Shown in pieces: positions 1-8,596 of a stretch of 48,019 nt of DNA. The stretch is from NCBI GenBank assembly GCA_017883965.1, contig JAFNKG010000013.1, positions 1 through 48,019 on the forward strand, given 5' to 3'. Under the pieces are notes generated by a model. That model worked only from the letters and a program-made list of their open reading frames with translations, was not told the origin of the DNA and did not search any database. This DNA is from Candidatus Methanophagales archaeon (lineage in GTDB: Archaea; Halobacteriota; Syntropharchaeia; Alkanophagales; Methanospirareceae). Position 1 is the first letter of the stretch, and every line of letters begins with the position of its first letter. The translations under genes were made by a program, and so were the position numbers.

Positions 1-1
1 T

Positions 2-64
2 ACTGGCGACGTGGGCGCAGCAAGGGTTCAACAGCTTCCAGATGTTGAGGTTGAAGCTAAGTAG
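2..64 (+). CDS. 3' end of an unidentified gene (partial)
   Basis: An open frame enters from the left edge and stops with TAG at 62-64, giving a 20-residue C-terminus that begins TGDVGAARV and ends VEVEAK. The composition is plausible for a protein tail, and the next gene starts about 50 bp downstream after an AT-rich gap. Too little is visible to name the product. The reading frame is inferred only from its openness. Confidence 0.4.
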   Translation, partial: TGDVGAARVQQLPDVEVEAK

Positions 65-109
65 CTAAACACATACACAACCTTTTAATCTAAATTCGTC
101 CAATTATTT

Positions 110-451
110 ATGCCCATGACTATACTTATAATTATGTTTGAGGAAAAATCGGTATTGGTGGATTTTTTTGGTGACACGCCCTTTATGAGGGTAATAGATT
201 TTTTAATAGAGAATATTGGCTACGACTACACGAAGACAGAGATTGCGAAAGGGTCAGGGATTGACTGGAGTACCCTTTCCAAAATGTTGGATAAGATGGA
301 ACGGTATGGGCTAATTGTATCGGTAAGAAAAGAAGGGGAGAAGTTATACATGCTAAATGAGAAAAATAGGTTGGTAAAAGATTTGCTAAGTCTGGAAATG
401 GATTTGATTGATGAACATTCTGAAGAAGAGATGGTTGTTCCTGTTAAATGA
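110..451 (+). CDS. Winged helix-turn-helix (MarR/ArsR-like) regulator
   Basis: A 113-residue (or 105-residue) small DNA-binding protein. The central part reads as a winged helix: FMRVIDFLIEN (first helix), KTEIAKGSGIDWSTLSKMLDKME (helix-turn-helix), then a wing IVSVRKEGEKLYMLN. The stretch FFGDTPFMRVIDFLIEN is typical of a group of small archaeal wHTH regulators. In-frame ATGs lie at 110, 116 and 134; the third (MFEEKSVLVDFFGD) fits the usual beginning of this family best, but 110 cannot be excluded. It stands alone, converging on the Clp1-like gene. The target is unknown; an antitoxin or local repressor role is possible but nothing nearby supports it. Confidence 0.75.
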   Translation: MPMTILIIMFEEKSVLVDFFGDTPFMRVIDFLIENIGYDYTKTEIAKGSGIDWSTLSKMLDKMERYGLIVSVRKEGEKLYMLNEKNRLVKDLLSLEMDLIDEHSEEEMVVPVK

Positions 452-498
452 AATACAAAATTACTTGCTGCCCGGGTTGATTTTGAAAAAATACAGGT

Positions 499-1476
499 TC
501 AACGATGTTTAAACCTTCTAAGAAGACATTTATTGATTATGCCCCAATCCCGTGGCTGATAAGAATTAAACTCTTTAAATCCTTCATTTACCCTTATTAG
601 CTTCACACTACCCGGTTTTATCCATTTTATTGTTATATCCTCTCCTGCACCAGCATCCACCGGAGTAAATACTACTGCCTTGCCTCGCTCATAATCCCGC
701 TTTCTCAATATCCCAAGCCCAAGAATTTCCTCACCTCCTCCTTTATCTTCATCCTCCTCTTCGTCTTTACTTTCGCATATTCTGCCGAAAAGCCCCAATA
801 TCCTGCCTTCTTCTGGAAGCCACTCTAAAATAGAAAGCGCAAAAACTCTGTCCTTAGCTGCTCTGAAATATTTATTATACGCCTCTTCACGCAGTGCTTT
901 TCGCTCTTCCCTCGTCCTGCTCATTGCTTCACTCGACATTCGTAGCCTGATGACCTCAAAAATTTTATTTAGATGCGGTAGGATATGCGCCAATTCACTG
1001 TTCTTTTCGATGGCAACAACAAAAGAAGGGTCAATCTCCTTTATTTCGAACATCTTAAACTTTAACCCATCTTCTCCTTCTATCCAGCCCGTTGAGTCCA
1101 CGAGTATAACGTCAGCATTTAGTTCTTTTGCTTTCTTCACACCCGCTGCTGCTCCTTTTACGCATTCTCGCATACACCCATTAGGCGATGTATTTCCAAC
1201 GAAATAGAGGCTGTGAAGAGACACTTCTGAGAGCTTTCTTATTCCCTTTTCCAGAATACCCATGCCTATGCAACACGGAGGTCCTATATCACTTTGACCC
1301 ACATCGGCATCCACAACAGCCACTTTTAGCCCCTGCTCATAAAGTCGGTTTGCAATAGAAGTAGCTGCGTAAGTCTTTCCCACGTCCACGCCACCGAGCA
1401 TGAACAGCGTTAACGGCTTTTGCTCTTGTCCTTGTCTTACCTTCACTTCTTCTTCAATAACTCGCAGATTCTTCAT
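499..1476 (-). CDS. Clp1/Grc3-type polynucleotide 5'-kinase
   Basis: A 325-residue P-loop protein of the Clp1/NOL9-Grc3 family, which phosphorylates 5'-hydroxyl ends of RNA (and sometimes DNA) and in archaea is thought to act in RNA processing. The Walker A motif GGVDVGKT is at residues 28-35, followed by VVDADVGQSDIGPP, the family's Walker B-like signature. The C-terminal third contains an acidic low-complexity loop (SKDEEEDEDKGGGEE) before a small beta domain. Length is close to archaeal single-domain kinases. It is divergent from UPF0147 across about 130 bp. Substrate preference cannot be read from sequence. Confidence 0.87.
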   Translation of the reverse strand: MKNLRVIEEEVKVRQGQEQKPLTLFMLGGVDVGKTYAATSIANRLYEQGLKVAVVDADVGQSDIGPPCCIGMGILEKGIRKLSEVSLHSLYFVGNTSPNGCMRECVKGAAAGVKKAKELNADVILVDSTGWIEGEDGLKFKMFEIKEIDPSFVVAIEKNSELAHILPHLNKIFEVIRLRMSSEAMSRTREERKALREEAYNKYFRAAKDRVFALSILEWLPEEGRILGLFGRICESKDEEEDEDKGGGEEILGLGILRKRDYERGKAVVFTPVDAGAGEDITIKWIKPGSVKLIRVNEGFKEFNSYQPRDWGIINKCLLRRFKHR

Positions 1477-1606
1477 CTTTGCATACTTATTTTAATCATT
1501 TATTTTTATTTTAGAGTAAAATATTTTTAGTGAAGAATCCTATTAAATTTTTACAAGTGTCCTTTCGTTTTGGTAGATAAGAAAAACATAGGCGGTGAAA
1601 GAACGA

Positions 1607-1876
1607 ATGGAAGGGGGAGATAAAGAAGAAATCATAAAGAAATGCACGGAGATGCTTGAAAAAATGATTGGTGATACTACGGTTCCGAGAAACATAAGGA
1701 AATCCGTGAGTGAAGTAAAAAATAAGCTGCTGAACGGCGATAAATCACTGGCAGTGAGAGCGGCAGCGGTTATTTCTGACCTGGAGGAGCTAACTACCAA
1801 TCCTAATATCCCTTCTCATACGAGGACGTTGGTGTGGAGCATAGTGAGTCAGTTAGAAACGGTTTCCGTGGAATGA
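1607..1876 (+). CDS. UPF0147 family protein
   Basis: An 89-residue, all-helical archaeal protein of the UPF0147 family (function unknown). The family core is clear: CTEMLEKMIGDTTVPRNIRK, then LLNGDKSLAVRAAAVISDLEE and NIPSHTRTLVWSIVSQLE. I chose ATG at 1607, which has a GGTGA purine-rich stretch about 8 nt upstream; an in-frame GTG at 1595 would add four residues that the family normally lacks. It lies 15 nt before the YchF-type NTPase gene, so the two are probably co-transcribed. Confidence 0.88.
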   Translation: MEGGDKEEIIKKCTEMLEKMIGDTTVPRNIRKSVSEVKNKLLNGDKSLAVRAAAVISDLEELTTNPNIPSHTRTLVWSIVSQLETVSVE

Positions 1877-1891
1877 TAGTTGAATAATGAA

Positions 1892-3106
1892 ATGATAACA
1901 ATAGCAATAGCGGGAAAGCCAAATTCTGGTAAATCTACCTTTTTTAAGGCTTCTACTCTCGCAGATGTTGAAATAGCCTCTTATCCATTCACCACTATAT
2001 CTCCTAATATAGGGATAGCATACGTGAGGGTAAAGTGCCCTTGTAAAGAAAAAGAGATCCAGCAGGGGATACCACCGGAAGGATGCGGGAATTGCATTGA
2101 TGGTCTTCGCTTCTTGCCCGTGGAGCTCATAGACGTTGCGGGACTGGTCAGAGGTGCACACGAAGGAAAAGGATTAGGAAACGAATTCTTAGACGAACTC
2201 AGGCAGGCAGAAGCGATGATACATGTCGTAGATGCATCAGGGGGCACAGATGCAGATGGTAATGTGGTGGAAATCGGGACTCATGATCCACTCGAAGACG
2301 TTAGTTTCTTCAAAAAAGAGTTGAATATGTGGGTGTACGGGATAATAAGCAGGAATTGGAGAAAACTGGAGAGAAAGGCGGAATTAGAAGGAACGAAGAT
2401 AGAGCGGTTGCTTTCTGAACAATTAGCCGGTGTTGGAGTAACCGAAGAGCAAATAAAGGCGGCTGTATTTGAATCCGACATCTCAGACAAGGCTAACATG
2501 AAGTCATGGAACGATGAGGACCTGAAAAATTTGGCGTTGCATATAATAAAAAGGAGCAAAAGGATGGTTATTGCGGCGAATAAAGCCGACATTGCACCTG
2601 AAGCGAACATAAAAAAACTGAGTGCTGGAAGGGAAGTAAAAAATGAAGAGTTGGTAATTCCGTGTTCCGCAGAGGCAGAACTTGCTTTGAGAACCGCAGC
2701 AAAGAACGACTTCATAAAATATCTGCCCGGAGATACCGATTTTCAGATTGCTCGTGAAGTCACGGAGAAGCAGAGAGAAGGACTGGAAAGGATAAGAAAA
2801 TTAATTCGTGCGTATGGCGGCACTGGAGTCCAGGATATTATAAATCGTGTGGTGTTTGATTTATTGGACTACGTAGTTGCGTATCCCGTGGAGGATGAGC
2901 ATAAGTTCAGTGATTCTGCGGGAAGAACCCTGCCGGATGCGTTTCTTTTGAAAAGAGGGAGCACAGCCCGGGACTTGGCATTCTCGGTTCATTCTGACAT
3001 CGGTAAGGGTTTTCTTTATGCGGTAGATGCAAGAACAAAACTCCGACTTGGTGAGAAATACGCATTGAAAAACGGTGATATAATAAGGGTGGTTTATACA
3101 AGATAA
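1892..3106 (+). CDS. ychF: YchF/Obg-like NTPase with TGS domain
   Basis: A 404-residue TRAFAC-class NTPase of the YchF/OLA1-related archaeal group (COG0012), probably ribosome-associated. The P-loop AGKPNSGKST is at the N-terminus, the G3 region is ELIDVAGLVRGAHEGKGLGNEF, and G4 is NKAD. A Cys-containing insert after the first strands (CPCKEKEIQQGIPPEGCGNC) is typical of archaeal members. The C-terminus is a TGS domain ending IRVVYTR. A TTG at 1880 is in frame, but ATG 1892 gives the canonical MITIAIAGKPN start. Family members in bacteria and eukaryotes can prefer ATP over GTP; which is used here is not known. Confidence 0.9.
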   Translation: MITIAIAGKPNSGKSTFFKASTLADVEIASYPFTTISPNIGIAYVRVKCPCKEKEIQQGIPPEGCGNCIDGLRFLPVELIDVAGLVRGAHEGKGLGNEFLDELRQAEAMIHVVDASGGTDADGNVVEIGTHDPLEDVSFFKKELNMWVYGIISRNWRKLERKAELEGTKIERLLSEQLAGVGVTEEQIKAAVFESDISDKANMKSWNDEDLKNLALHIIKRSKRMVIAANKADIAPEANIKKLSAGREVKNEELVIPCSAEAELALRTAAKNDFIKYLPGDTDFQIAREVTEKQREGLERIRKLIRAYGGTGVQDIINRVVFDLLDYVVAYPVEDEHKFSDSAGRTLPDAFLLKRGSTARDLAFSVHSDIGKGFLYAVDARTKLRLGEKYALKNGDIIRVVYTR

Positions 3107-3110
3107 AAAA

Positions 3111-3124
3111 GCTTTTATATATCC
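3111..3124 (+). promoter_or_regulatory. Archaeal BRE/TATA promoter
   Basis: GCTTTTATATATCC, preceded by AAAAAA, matches the BRE-TATA pattern seen at other starts in this window (for example 8531-8543). It lies 34-47 nt before the ATG at 3158, right after the stop of the YchF-type gene, so the two unknown genes downstream probably form a separate transcript. Confidence 0.55.
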
Positions 3125-3157
3125 TTATCTTGATAGCATAATGCAGAGGTATCGTAG

Positions 3158-3604
3158 ATGGGTAAGAAAAATATGATTACACGAGGTAAAATTGGACATG
3201 TCAAGTTATCTGATGAGACAGTAATCTCCATGAGAGTTACAATAGCAGATATAAGGGAAGGGATGCAAAAACCGGTTGGTCCTGACCTACACATCGCACA
3301 TAATATAATAATCGCAGCTGATTCTCCAAAGCCGCTGAAAGATAAAGTGATAGAAAAGCCATCATCTCCTCCTGATAGCTCTCATATCCAAAATTTAGAG
3401 ATATGGGAAATAATAGACATTATCGAATTTGAGAATGCTTTCGATGAATGTCAATATACAGCCACAGATGGACACACATATAGTGTTATCATAGAAATAG
3501 AGCCAACAATCGCCGCCAGGACTTTAGAATACAGGGATGACCTTGGGAATCCTGTATACTACCTACGCTGGGGAACTAAAATTTTAACGAAAATGGGAGA
3601 ATAA
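3158..3604 (+). CDS. Hypothetical protein, 148 aa
   Basis: I do not recognise this protein. It has a basic N-terminus (MGKKNMITRGKIGHVKL), a proline-rich linker near the middle (EKPSSPPDSS), and a C-terminal half rich in beta strands (CQYTATDGHTYSVIIEIEP, NPVYYLRWGTKI). No signal peptide, membrane segment or metal motif is apparent. It sits behind its own TATA-type promoter and 5 nt before another small unknown gene, suggesting a two-gene unit. Confidence 0.6.
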   Translation: MGKKNMITRGKIGHVKLSDETVISMRVTIADIREGMQKPVGPDLHIAHNIIIAADSPKPLKDKVIEKPSSPPDSSHIQNLEIWEIIDIIEFENAFDECQYTATDGHTYSVIIEIEPTIAARTLEYRDDLGNPVYYLRWGTKILTKMGE

Positions 3605-3609
3605 TAGTA

Positions 3610-3906
3610 ATGCTCAAGAGGCGGTGCACAAAACTCACTTCGTCTCCAATAGCGGATCAACATTTTGGGAATAGATACATAACACATGAAGTAATAAGAG
3701 CCATAGATTTTGATGATTTAAAGGATACGATACTCGAATACTACAAAAAGAGAAAGATAACGGAGGATGGAAGGCATGTTGGCCATGAAGGGTCAAGATA
3801 CCGTGTTCATATACCTGTTGAAAAAAATATGAAAATAAATGTAGTTGTTGAAGAAACTCCAGATTGCCTACTACCTGTAACGACTTGGCTTAAGAGTTTC
3901 CGTTAA
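3610..3906 (+). CDS. Hypothetical small protein, 98 aa
   Basis: Not recognised. The stretch DLKDTILEYYKKRKITEDGRH followed by GSRYRVHIPVEKNMKINVVVEE suggests a small alpha/beta fold, and the basic helix plus His/Arg residues would be compatible with a small nuclease or toxin-like protein, but this is speculation. It follows the 148-aa gene by 5 nt and its last 36 bp overlap the 3' end of the convergent DUF2283-like gene. Confidence 0.5.
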   Translation: MLKRRCTKLTSSPIADQHFGNRYITHEVIRAIDFDDLKDTILEYYKKRKITEDGRHVGHEGSRYRVHIPVEKNMKINVVVEETPDCLLPVTTWLKSFR

Positions 3907-4200
3907 CCTTTTAACAACGTTTTTATCATCAAATAGTATTTCAATACCTGCCAAATCACGACCAGAGAAGCTCACCAGAGCAAGGGCATCTGATTCAAGC
4001 GTTTCCTCCTCGATAGAACCAAAGTTTATAAGTAAGGATCCAACTCGCTCATTGAAATCAATATATGCAGGGAGAGGGCTTTTAACTTTAACTTCATCAG
4101 TACCTTTACTACCACCAGCTAAACTTTCCTGAAGTCCCTGATCTATCACTCCTCGACTTTTTGTGTCCCTAAGCCCAAGTTCAACTAACACTTCCGCCAT
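3871..4200 (-). CDS. DUF2283-like protein, 109 aa
   Basis: The C-terminal half (PAYIDFNERVGSLLINFG, then ALVSFSGRDLAGIEILFDD) follows the DUF2283 layout, in which a strand with a Tyr/Asp motif is followed by a second ending in GIEIL. The N-terminal 45 residues are not part of that domain and carry a Gly/Ser/Lys-rich linker. DUF2283 proteins are small and uncharacterised and are often near toxin-antitoxin genes. The gene converges with, and overlaps, the 98-aa gene. Confidence 0.55.
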   Translation of the reverse strand: MAEVLVELGLRDTKSRGVIDQGLQESLAGGSKGTDEVKVKSPLPAYIDFNERVGSLLINFGSIEEETLESDALALVSFSGRDLAGIEILFDDKNVVKRLTETLKPSRYR

Positions 4201-4292
4201 GTTTCCTTTTATCTCTATAATTATAATAAGTGATAATCAACTTAAAAACTTTTACTTTTTGCTTTTTAAAAAGAAAGTTTTATTCTAAAATT

Positions 4293-5090
4293 ATGGGGAT
4301 AACGAAGAAAGTGTGGATAGATTACAGGGACAAGAGTAAGATGGACCTGAAGGAGCCGATAGCAATAGTGGGCTCATCCGGGCTAAGGTCCGTTGGTAAA
4401 ATTGCAGTAGATATGCTTGTGGAGAAATTACATCCCCGATTATTTGCCGAACTCTATTCATACGGTTTCCCGGGCATTTATTACGGGGCTTCTTATCTCG
4501 GCGTGCCCAGCGGCGTGGGTGTAAAAGTGGCAAAAGGCAATGTAGTGGAACTTCCAAGAGCGGAATTTTATATTCTTGAAAATGAAAACCAGAGCCAGGA
4601 CATTATAATAACAAGAGGTTATCAGGCTTCTGATGCTCTTAATCAATACGCGGTCGCTGATAAAGTCACGGATTTATTCGCGGAGTTACGGGTGAAAAGG
4701 GTGATTTCGCTTGGTGCGCAGGTAATAGAAGAGGGGATAAGAGGCTGTGCAACCGACCTGGACTTATTGGAAGAGCTGTATAAATACGAAATTAAGAAGA
4801 CAACTGTAGATAGATTTATAGGCTTTTCCGGGCTCGTGGTTGCAATAGGACGGATGAAGGGGCTGAAAGGCGTTTGTTTATTCGCAAATACGGCACAGAA
4901 TTTAGCAGACCCTGAATATCCGGATTTAAATGCGACGAAGGAATTATTGGAAAAATTAGGTGAGATATTGGGAATCAGGGTTGATACATCAGATTTAGAA
5001 GAAAAAAGGGGAGTAGAAAAGGGGCTGATAGAAGAGAGGAAAGAAAAAGGAAGAGAGAGGGAGAGAGAAGAACTGCGTGGATACGTGTGA
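4293..5090 (+). CDS. PAC2 family (proteasome assembly chaperone-like) protein
   Basis: A protein of about 265 residues of the archaeal PAC2 family (COG2047 type), related to eukaryotic proteasome assembly chaperones. Recognisable stretches are PIAIVGSSGLRSVGKIAVDML near the N-terminus, ELYSYGFPGIYYG, VEDP-like VVELPRAEFYIL, IITRGYQASD, and the C-terminal FANTAQNLADPEYPDLNATKELLEKLGEILG. ATG 4293 gives the conserved beginning MGITKKVWIDYRD; starting at 4230 would add 21 residues unlike the family. The last 30 residues are a highly charged Arg/Glu tail. It is probably co-transcribed with elp3, 13 nt downstream. Confidence 0.82.
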   Translation: MGITKKVWIDYRDKSKMDLKEPIAIVGSSGLRSVGKIAVDMLVEKLHPRLFAELYSYGFPGIYYGASYLGVPSGVGVKVAKGNVVELPRAEFYILENENQSQDIIITRGYQASDALNQYAVADKVTDLFAELRVKRVISLGAQVIEEGIRGCATDLDLLEELYKYEIKKTTVDRFIGFSGLVVAIGRMKGLKGVCLFANTAQNLADPEYPDLNATKELLEKLGEILGIRVDTSDLEEKRGVEKGLIEERKEKGREREREELRGYV

Positions 5091-5103
5091 ATTATGAGGC
5101 GCA

Positions 5104-6660
5104 ATGGCAACAGATACGAATGCATACGAGAACGCATGCAGGGAGATAGCAGATGTCGTAGCGGAAAGTGGAATAACCGAAATAGAGAGCATAAATAAGT
5201 TAAAGAAGGAAATAAGCCGGAAATATGGGCTGAGTAGCATTCCGAGGAATTCAGATGTGCTGAAATTAAGCCGGGATGAATTAAAAGAGCGGTTAAAGCG
5301 GAAGAGAATGCGAACCGCTTCAGGCGTTGCACCTGTTGCTGTGATGACCGCTCCTTATTACTGTCCGCATGGAAGGTGCATAATGTGTCCTGGTGGTCCG
5401 TTCTCCGATTTCGAGTCGCCGCAGAGTTATATAGGTAGGGAGCCTGCGGCTATCCGAGCGGCTCAACATGGTTTCGAGCCCTACGAGCAAGTGAAAGCGA
5501 GGCTATATCAAATAGAGGAAATAGGACACGATTTCGAGAAGGTTGAGTTGATATTGATGGGTGGCACGCTAACTGCGAGACCTCTGGATTATCAAAGAGG
5601 GTTTGTGAGAGGGTGCTTGGAGGCGATGAAGGAGTTTGGAGAAGTGCGAGGGCGAGAGATAAGAAACACGGGCATTACTTTCGAGACGAGACCGGATTAT
5701 GCGAAGGAAAAAGAAATAGACCGGATGCTGGAAATGGGCGCTACTAAAGTCGAGTTGGGCGTGCAGCACGTCAATAACGAGATTTTGGAGAACATAGAGA
5801 GGGGGCATTCGGTAGAAGATTCGATAGAGGCGAACAGGAAAGTGCGGGACAGTGCGTTAAAAGTAGGTTTTCATCTGATGCTCGGCTTGCCTGGCTCTAC
5901 TCCGGAAGACGATAAAAAAATGTTTGAGCGTATCTTCCATGACTCGAACTTCAAGCCGGATTATTTGAAGATATATCCCACGCTGGTAGTAAAAGGGACG
6001 AAGTTGTATGAACTGTGGAAAAGGGGCGAGTATGCACCGATTTATGAGGAAGAAGCGATTGATATAATCGCTTATGCAAAACGGATAATTCCGAGGTGGG
6101 TGAGGATACAAAGGATACAGCGAGACATTCCTGCGCAGCACATAGAAGCGGGCGTGAAGAAGAGTAATTTAAGGCAATTAGCGAAGGAACGGCTGCACGA
6201 GATGGGCGATAAATGCCAGTGTATAAGGTGCAGGGAAGTGGGGCTTTCGCGTTTGGCAGGACGAATTGCCGATGAAAGTAATATAAAATTTTTATCCGAG
6301 AGATACGAGGCGTGCAAAGGTACGGAATATTTCCTTTATTACGAAGACGTGGAGAATGACATTTTAATTGCGCTTTTGAGGTTGCGATTTCCATACGAGC
6401 CACACAGGGAGGAGTTGAAGCACGCTGCTCTGGTTCGCGACCTGCACGTGTATGGCGAACTGGTCGGTTTGGGCGAGAGGAAAGCGCATAGCTGGCAGCA
6501 TCGCGGCTACGGTGCACGGTTGTTGAAGCAAGCGGAGGAAATAGCGGTTGATAATGAATACCGGAAAATAGCGGTGATGAGCGGGATTGGCGTGCGAGAA
6601 TATTATGCGCGGGTTGGCTACATGCGTGAGGGACCGTTTATGGTGAAATGGCTTTCTTAA
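5104..6660 (+). CDS. elp3: Elp3 tRNA U34 modification enzyme (radical SAM + GNAT)
   Basis: A 518-residue Elp3, which uses acetyl-CoA and radical SAM chemistry to install carboxymethyl-type modifications on wobble uridine 34 of tRNA. The radical SAM cysteines are in YYCPHGRCIMCPGG (about C87, C92, C95, a CX4CX2C spacing typical of Elp3). Further landmarks are GGTLTARP, TFETRPDYA, VELGVQHV and FHLMLGLPGSTPEDD. The C-terminal GNAT domain carries HRGYGARLLKQAEEIA and ends in YYARVGY. Length matches archaeal Elp3. A GAGG precedes the ATG. No other Elongator subunit is nearby, as expected in archaea, where Elp3 acts alone. Confidence 0.95.
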   Translation: MATDTNAYENACREIADVVAESGITEIESINKLKKEISRKYGLSSIPRNSDVLKLSRDELKERLKRKRMRTASGVAPVAVMTAPYYCPHGRCIMCPGGPFSDFESPQSYIGREPAAIRAAQHGFEPYEQVKARLYQIEEIGHDFEKVELILMGGTLTARPLDYQRGFVRGCLEAMKEFGEVRGREIRNTGITFETRPDYAKEKEIDRMLEMGATKVELGVQHVNNEILENIERGHSVEDSIEANRKVRDSALKVGFHLMLGLPGSTPEDDKKMFERIFHDSNFKPDYLKIYPTLVVKGTKLYELWKRGEYAPIYEEEAIDIIAYAKRIIPRWVRIQRIQRDIPAQHIEAGVKKSNLRQLAKERLHEMGDKCQCIRCREVGLSRLAGRIADESNIKFLSERYEACKGTEYFLYYEDVENDILIALLRLRFPYEPHREELKHAALVRDLHVYGELVGLGERKAHSWQHRGYGARLLKQAEEIAVDNEYRKIAVMSGIGVREYYARVGYMREGPFMVKWLS

Positions 6661-6676
6661 AAGATTTTCTTTGGAA

Positions 6677-6743
6677 AAAAGGTTTATCAAAAGAAACCTT
6701 TTAAAAGGCAATCTTTCTTTTAAAAAAGAACCTTTTTAAGGTT
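6677..6743 (+). terminator. Tandem A/T-rich hairpins after elp3
   Basis: Two inverted repeats follow elp3: AAAAGGTTT/AAACCTTTT (6677-6685 with 6694-6702) and AACCTT/AAGGTT (6729-6734 with 6738-6743), separated by T-rich sequence. They could terminate or stabilise the elp3 transcript. The remaining gap to 6860 shows no convincing gene on either strand. Confidence 0.4.
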
Positions 6744-6860
6744 TAAATCATTAAATCACATAGCGTTATGACAGTTGCTTCTTGTTTGGATTTGAAAAAC
6801 GTGCTTTAAGCACTTGTTTTTTCTATATGTCCCTTAGATGTGTTATTTCTGCTTAAACTC

Positions 6861-6870
6861 TTTTATAATT
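6861..6870 (+). promoter_or_regulatory. TATA box of the small membrane protein gene
   Basis: TTTTATAATT lies about 28-37 nt upstream of the ATG at 6898, the spacing expected for a short-leader archaeal transcript; an AGGAAG sequence sits between it and the start codon. Confidence 0.4.
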
Positions 6871-6897
6871 CCTTTGAGAACCAACTAACAGGAAGAA

Positions 6898-7143
6898 ATG
6901 ATGAGAGATTTTATGGAATTTCTTGGGCTTGCAATTCTTGTAACTTTCACTTCCATTATTATATCAATTTCAATCTTCTCTCAAGGCGCATTGGTTTATT
7001 ATTATGAGCCAAACAAGATCGTCTGGATTGTCGAAGTGCTTCTGGGAATTTGTGGCGTTGTAGTTGGTATCAGGAGAATCAAAGAATGTTTATCCAGACT
7101 ACATGGGAGTTTTGTTTCTACTGTAAAGAAAAGGATAGGATAA
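6898..7143 (+). CDS. Small two-helix membrane protein, 81 aa
   Basis: Unrecognised. Residues 6-30 (FLGLAILVTFTSIIISISIFS) and about 42-60 (IVWIVEVLLGICGVVVGI) are hydrophobic helices, separated by a short Tyr-rich turn (ALVYYYEPNK). The C-terminus is basic (RRIKECLSRLHG, VKKRIG), suggesting a cytoplasmic tail. AGGAAG 4 nt upstream of the doubled ATG and a TATA-like box support expression. It stands alone between elp3 and the convergent gatD. Confidence 0.55.
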   Translation: MMRDFMEFLGLAILVTFTSIIISISIFSQGALVYYYEPNKIVWIVEVLLGICGVVVGIRRIKECLSRLHGSFVSTVKKRIG

Positions 7144-7194
7144 TAGAAAAACATCATGCCTTCTTTTAAATTAGCTTATATTGAATGTATGGCT

Positions 7195-8499
7195 TTACGA
7201 ACTACTGATACTTACTTTCGTTCTTCTTCCACGTATCTCCCCTGCGACGTTCTCGTGCATCAAGCGTCGCACTTCTTCCATATCAGTAGTCTGACCCAGA
7301 ACCCACATCAACTTAACCAGAGCAGTTTCCGGCAACATATCCTCGCCCTCTATTATTCCAGCATGAAGTAAATCGCGACCGGTATCGTACACCCTGTCAC
7401 AAATTGTCCCGTATAAACATTGCGAAGTCGCCACTACGGGTATGCCACGTTTTATCGCGCTCGCCACGCTGGGAATCCACTCCGCAGATACATGTCCTAA
7501 TCCTGTTCCTTCCAATACAATGCCCTTGTAGCCCTGCGCTATGAAGAACTCGAGTATTGCAGGGTCAGCACCGGGATAGAATTTTATGAGACAGCATTTC
7601 TCCTCAAACCTATCTCTCAGCTCTAATTCATTCTCACCCCTCTTCTTATAATCGGAGAAGAACTCAAGCCTTATTTCTTCTACACTGCTCGCATCATAAT
7701 ACACCTTTCCTATTGGAACGTCGTTTACCGATTGAAAAGCGTCACGTGCAGAGGTGTGCATCTTCCTCACTTTCGTGCCACGATGAATGAAAGAGAAATC
7801 GTCAGAGGTGTTACCATGCATTACAACCACGACTTCCGCAAGGTCGCTGCATGCAACTTTTGCTGCGCATATCGCATTCATTGCCGCATCGCTGGAAGGG
7901 CGGTCTGAGCTGCGTTGCGAACCAACGAGAACGACGGGCACGGGAGTTTGCAGCATGAAAGAGAGTGCAGCGGCGGTATAGCCCATCGTATCAGTGCCAT
8001 GCGTGACGATTATACCTTCCGCACCGTTTTTTATCTCGTTATAGACCTCTGCTGCGAGTTTACGCCAGTATTCGGCACGCATATTCTCGCTAAGTATGCT
8101 GTAAACTACTTTTCCGCGGATTTTCGCTATTTCGCCCAATTCCGGGATTGCCTCAAGTATATCTTCAGTGGAGAATTGAGGCGAAACCGCACCAGTTCTG
8201 TAATCCACTTTAGAAGCAATTGTGCCGCCGGTGGAAAGAATGGACAAAATAGGTAAACCTTCTTTTACTTTTCCTATCTGCTTTCCTTCCGTTGTCCCTT
8301 CTTTTAATACTTCAGCCCTGCTTATAACCTCTATCTCTGCATTTTCCGGCCGTATGCCAATATTGTAGCCGCTATCGAGTTTTATAGCAATATTTCTTGA
8401 CGCCGTTGGCATTACAATGCCTTCGTAAACGACAACGCCACTATCGGTTTCCTTCTTTATCCTTATGCGGTCGCCTTCACCAAAGCCGAGTTTTTGCAT
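7195..8499 (-). CDS. gatD: Glu-tRNA(Gln) amidotransferase subunit D
   Basis: A 434-residue GatD, the asparaginase-like subunit that releases ammonia from glutamine for the archaeal GatDE enzyme making Gln-tRNA(Gln). The N-terminal small beta domain ([25 protein letters not shown]) is characteristic of GatD rather than free asparaginase. The asparaginase core shows STGGTIAS and VTHGTDTM, holding the two catalytic threonines, then [15 protein letters not shown]. Start: ATG 8499 rather than TTG 8502. The partner gatE is not in the window. It is divergent from an unknown gene across a shared TATA-like region. Confidence 0.94.
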   Translation of the reverse strand: MQKLGFGEGDRIRIKKETDSGVVVYEGIVMPTASRNIAIKLDSGYNIGIRPENAEIEVISRAEVLKEGTTEGKQIGKVKEGLPILSILSTGGTIASKVDYRTGAVSPQFSTEDILEAIPELGEIAKIRGKVVYSILSENMRAEYWRKLAAEVYNEIKNGAEGIIVTHGTDTMGYTAAALSFMLQTPVPVVLVGSQRSSDRPSSDAAMNAICAAKVACSDLAEVVVVMHGNTSDDFSFIHRGTKVRKMHTSARDAFQSVNDVPIGKVYYDASSVEEIRLEFFSDYKKRGENELELRDRFEEKCCLIKFYPGADPAILEFFIAQGYKGIVLEGTGLGHVSAEWIPSVASAIKRGIPVVATSQCLYGTICDRVYDTGRDLLHAGIIEGEDMLPETALVKLMWVLGQTTDMEEVRRLMHENVAGEIRGRRTKVSISSS

Positions 8500-8530
8500 C
8501 AAAAGAATATCTCTGATGAAAAAATAAAAA

Positions 8531-8543
8531 GGCTTATATATCC
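8531..8543 (+). promoter_or_regulatory. BRE/TATA promoter, possibly bidirectional
   Basis: GGCTTATATATCC preceded by AAAAA resembles the promoter at 3111-3124. It lies in the gap between gatD (minus, start 8499) and the 134-aa gene (plus, start 8597). Its TATATA core is nearly symmetric, so it might serve both directions. Confidence 0.5.
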
Positions 8544-8596
8544 AACTTCAAAACTATTTTTTGAGGCATGAAGAATAAGAAGATAGGGGGAATAAA

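Noticed and set aside
4643-5332. Long minus-strand ORF opposite the PAC2 and elp3 genes
   Set aside because: Ser/Leu-rich antisense translation of well-recognised genes on the other strand.
5951-6517. Long minus-strand ORF opposite elp3
   Set aside because: Antisense of a strongly conserved enzyme; composition is typical of a shadow frame.
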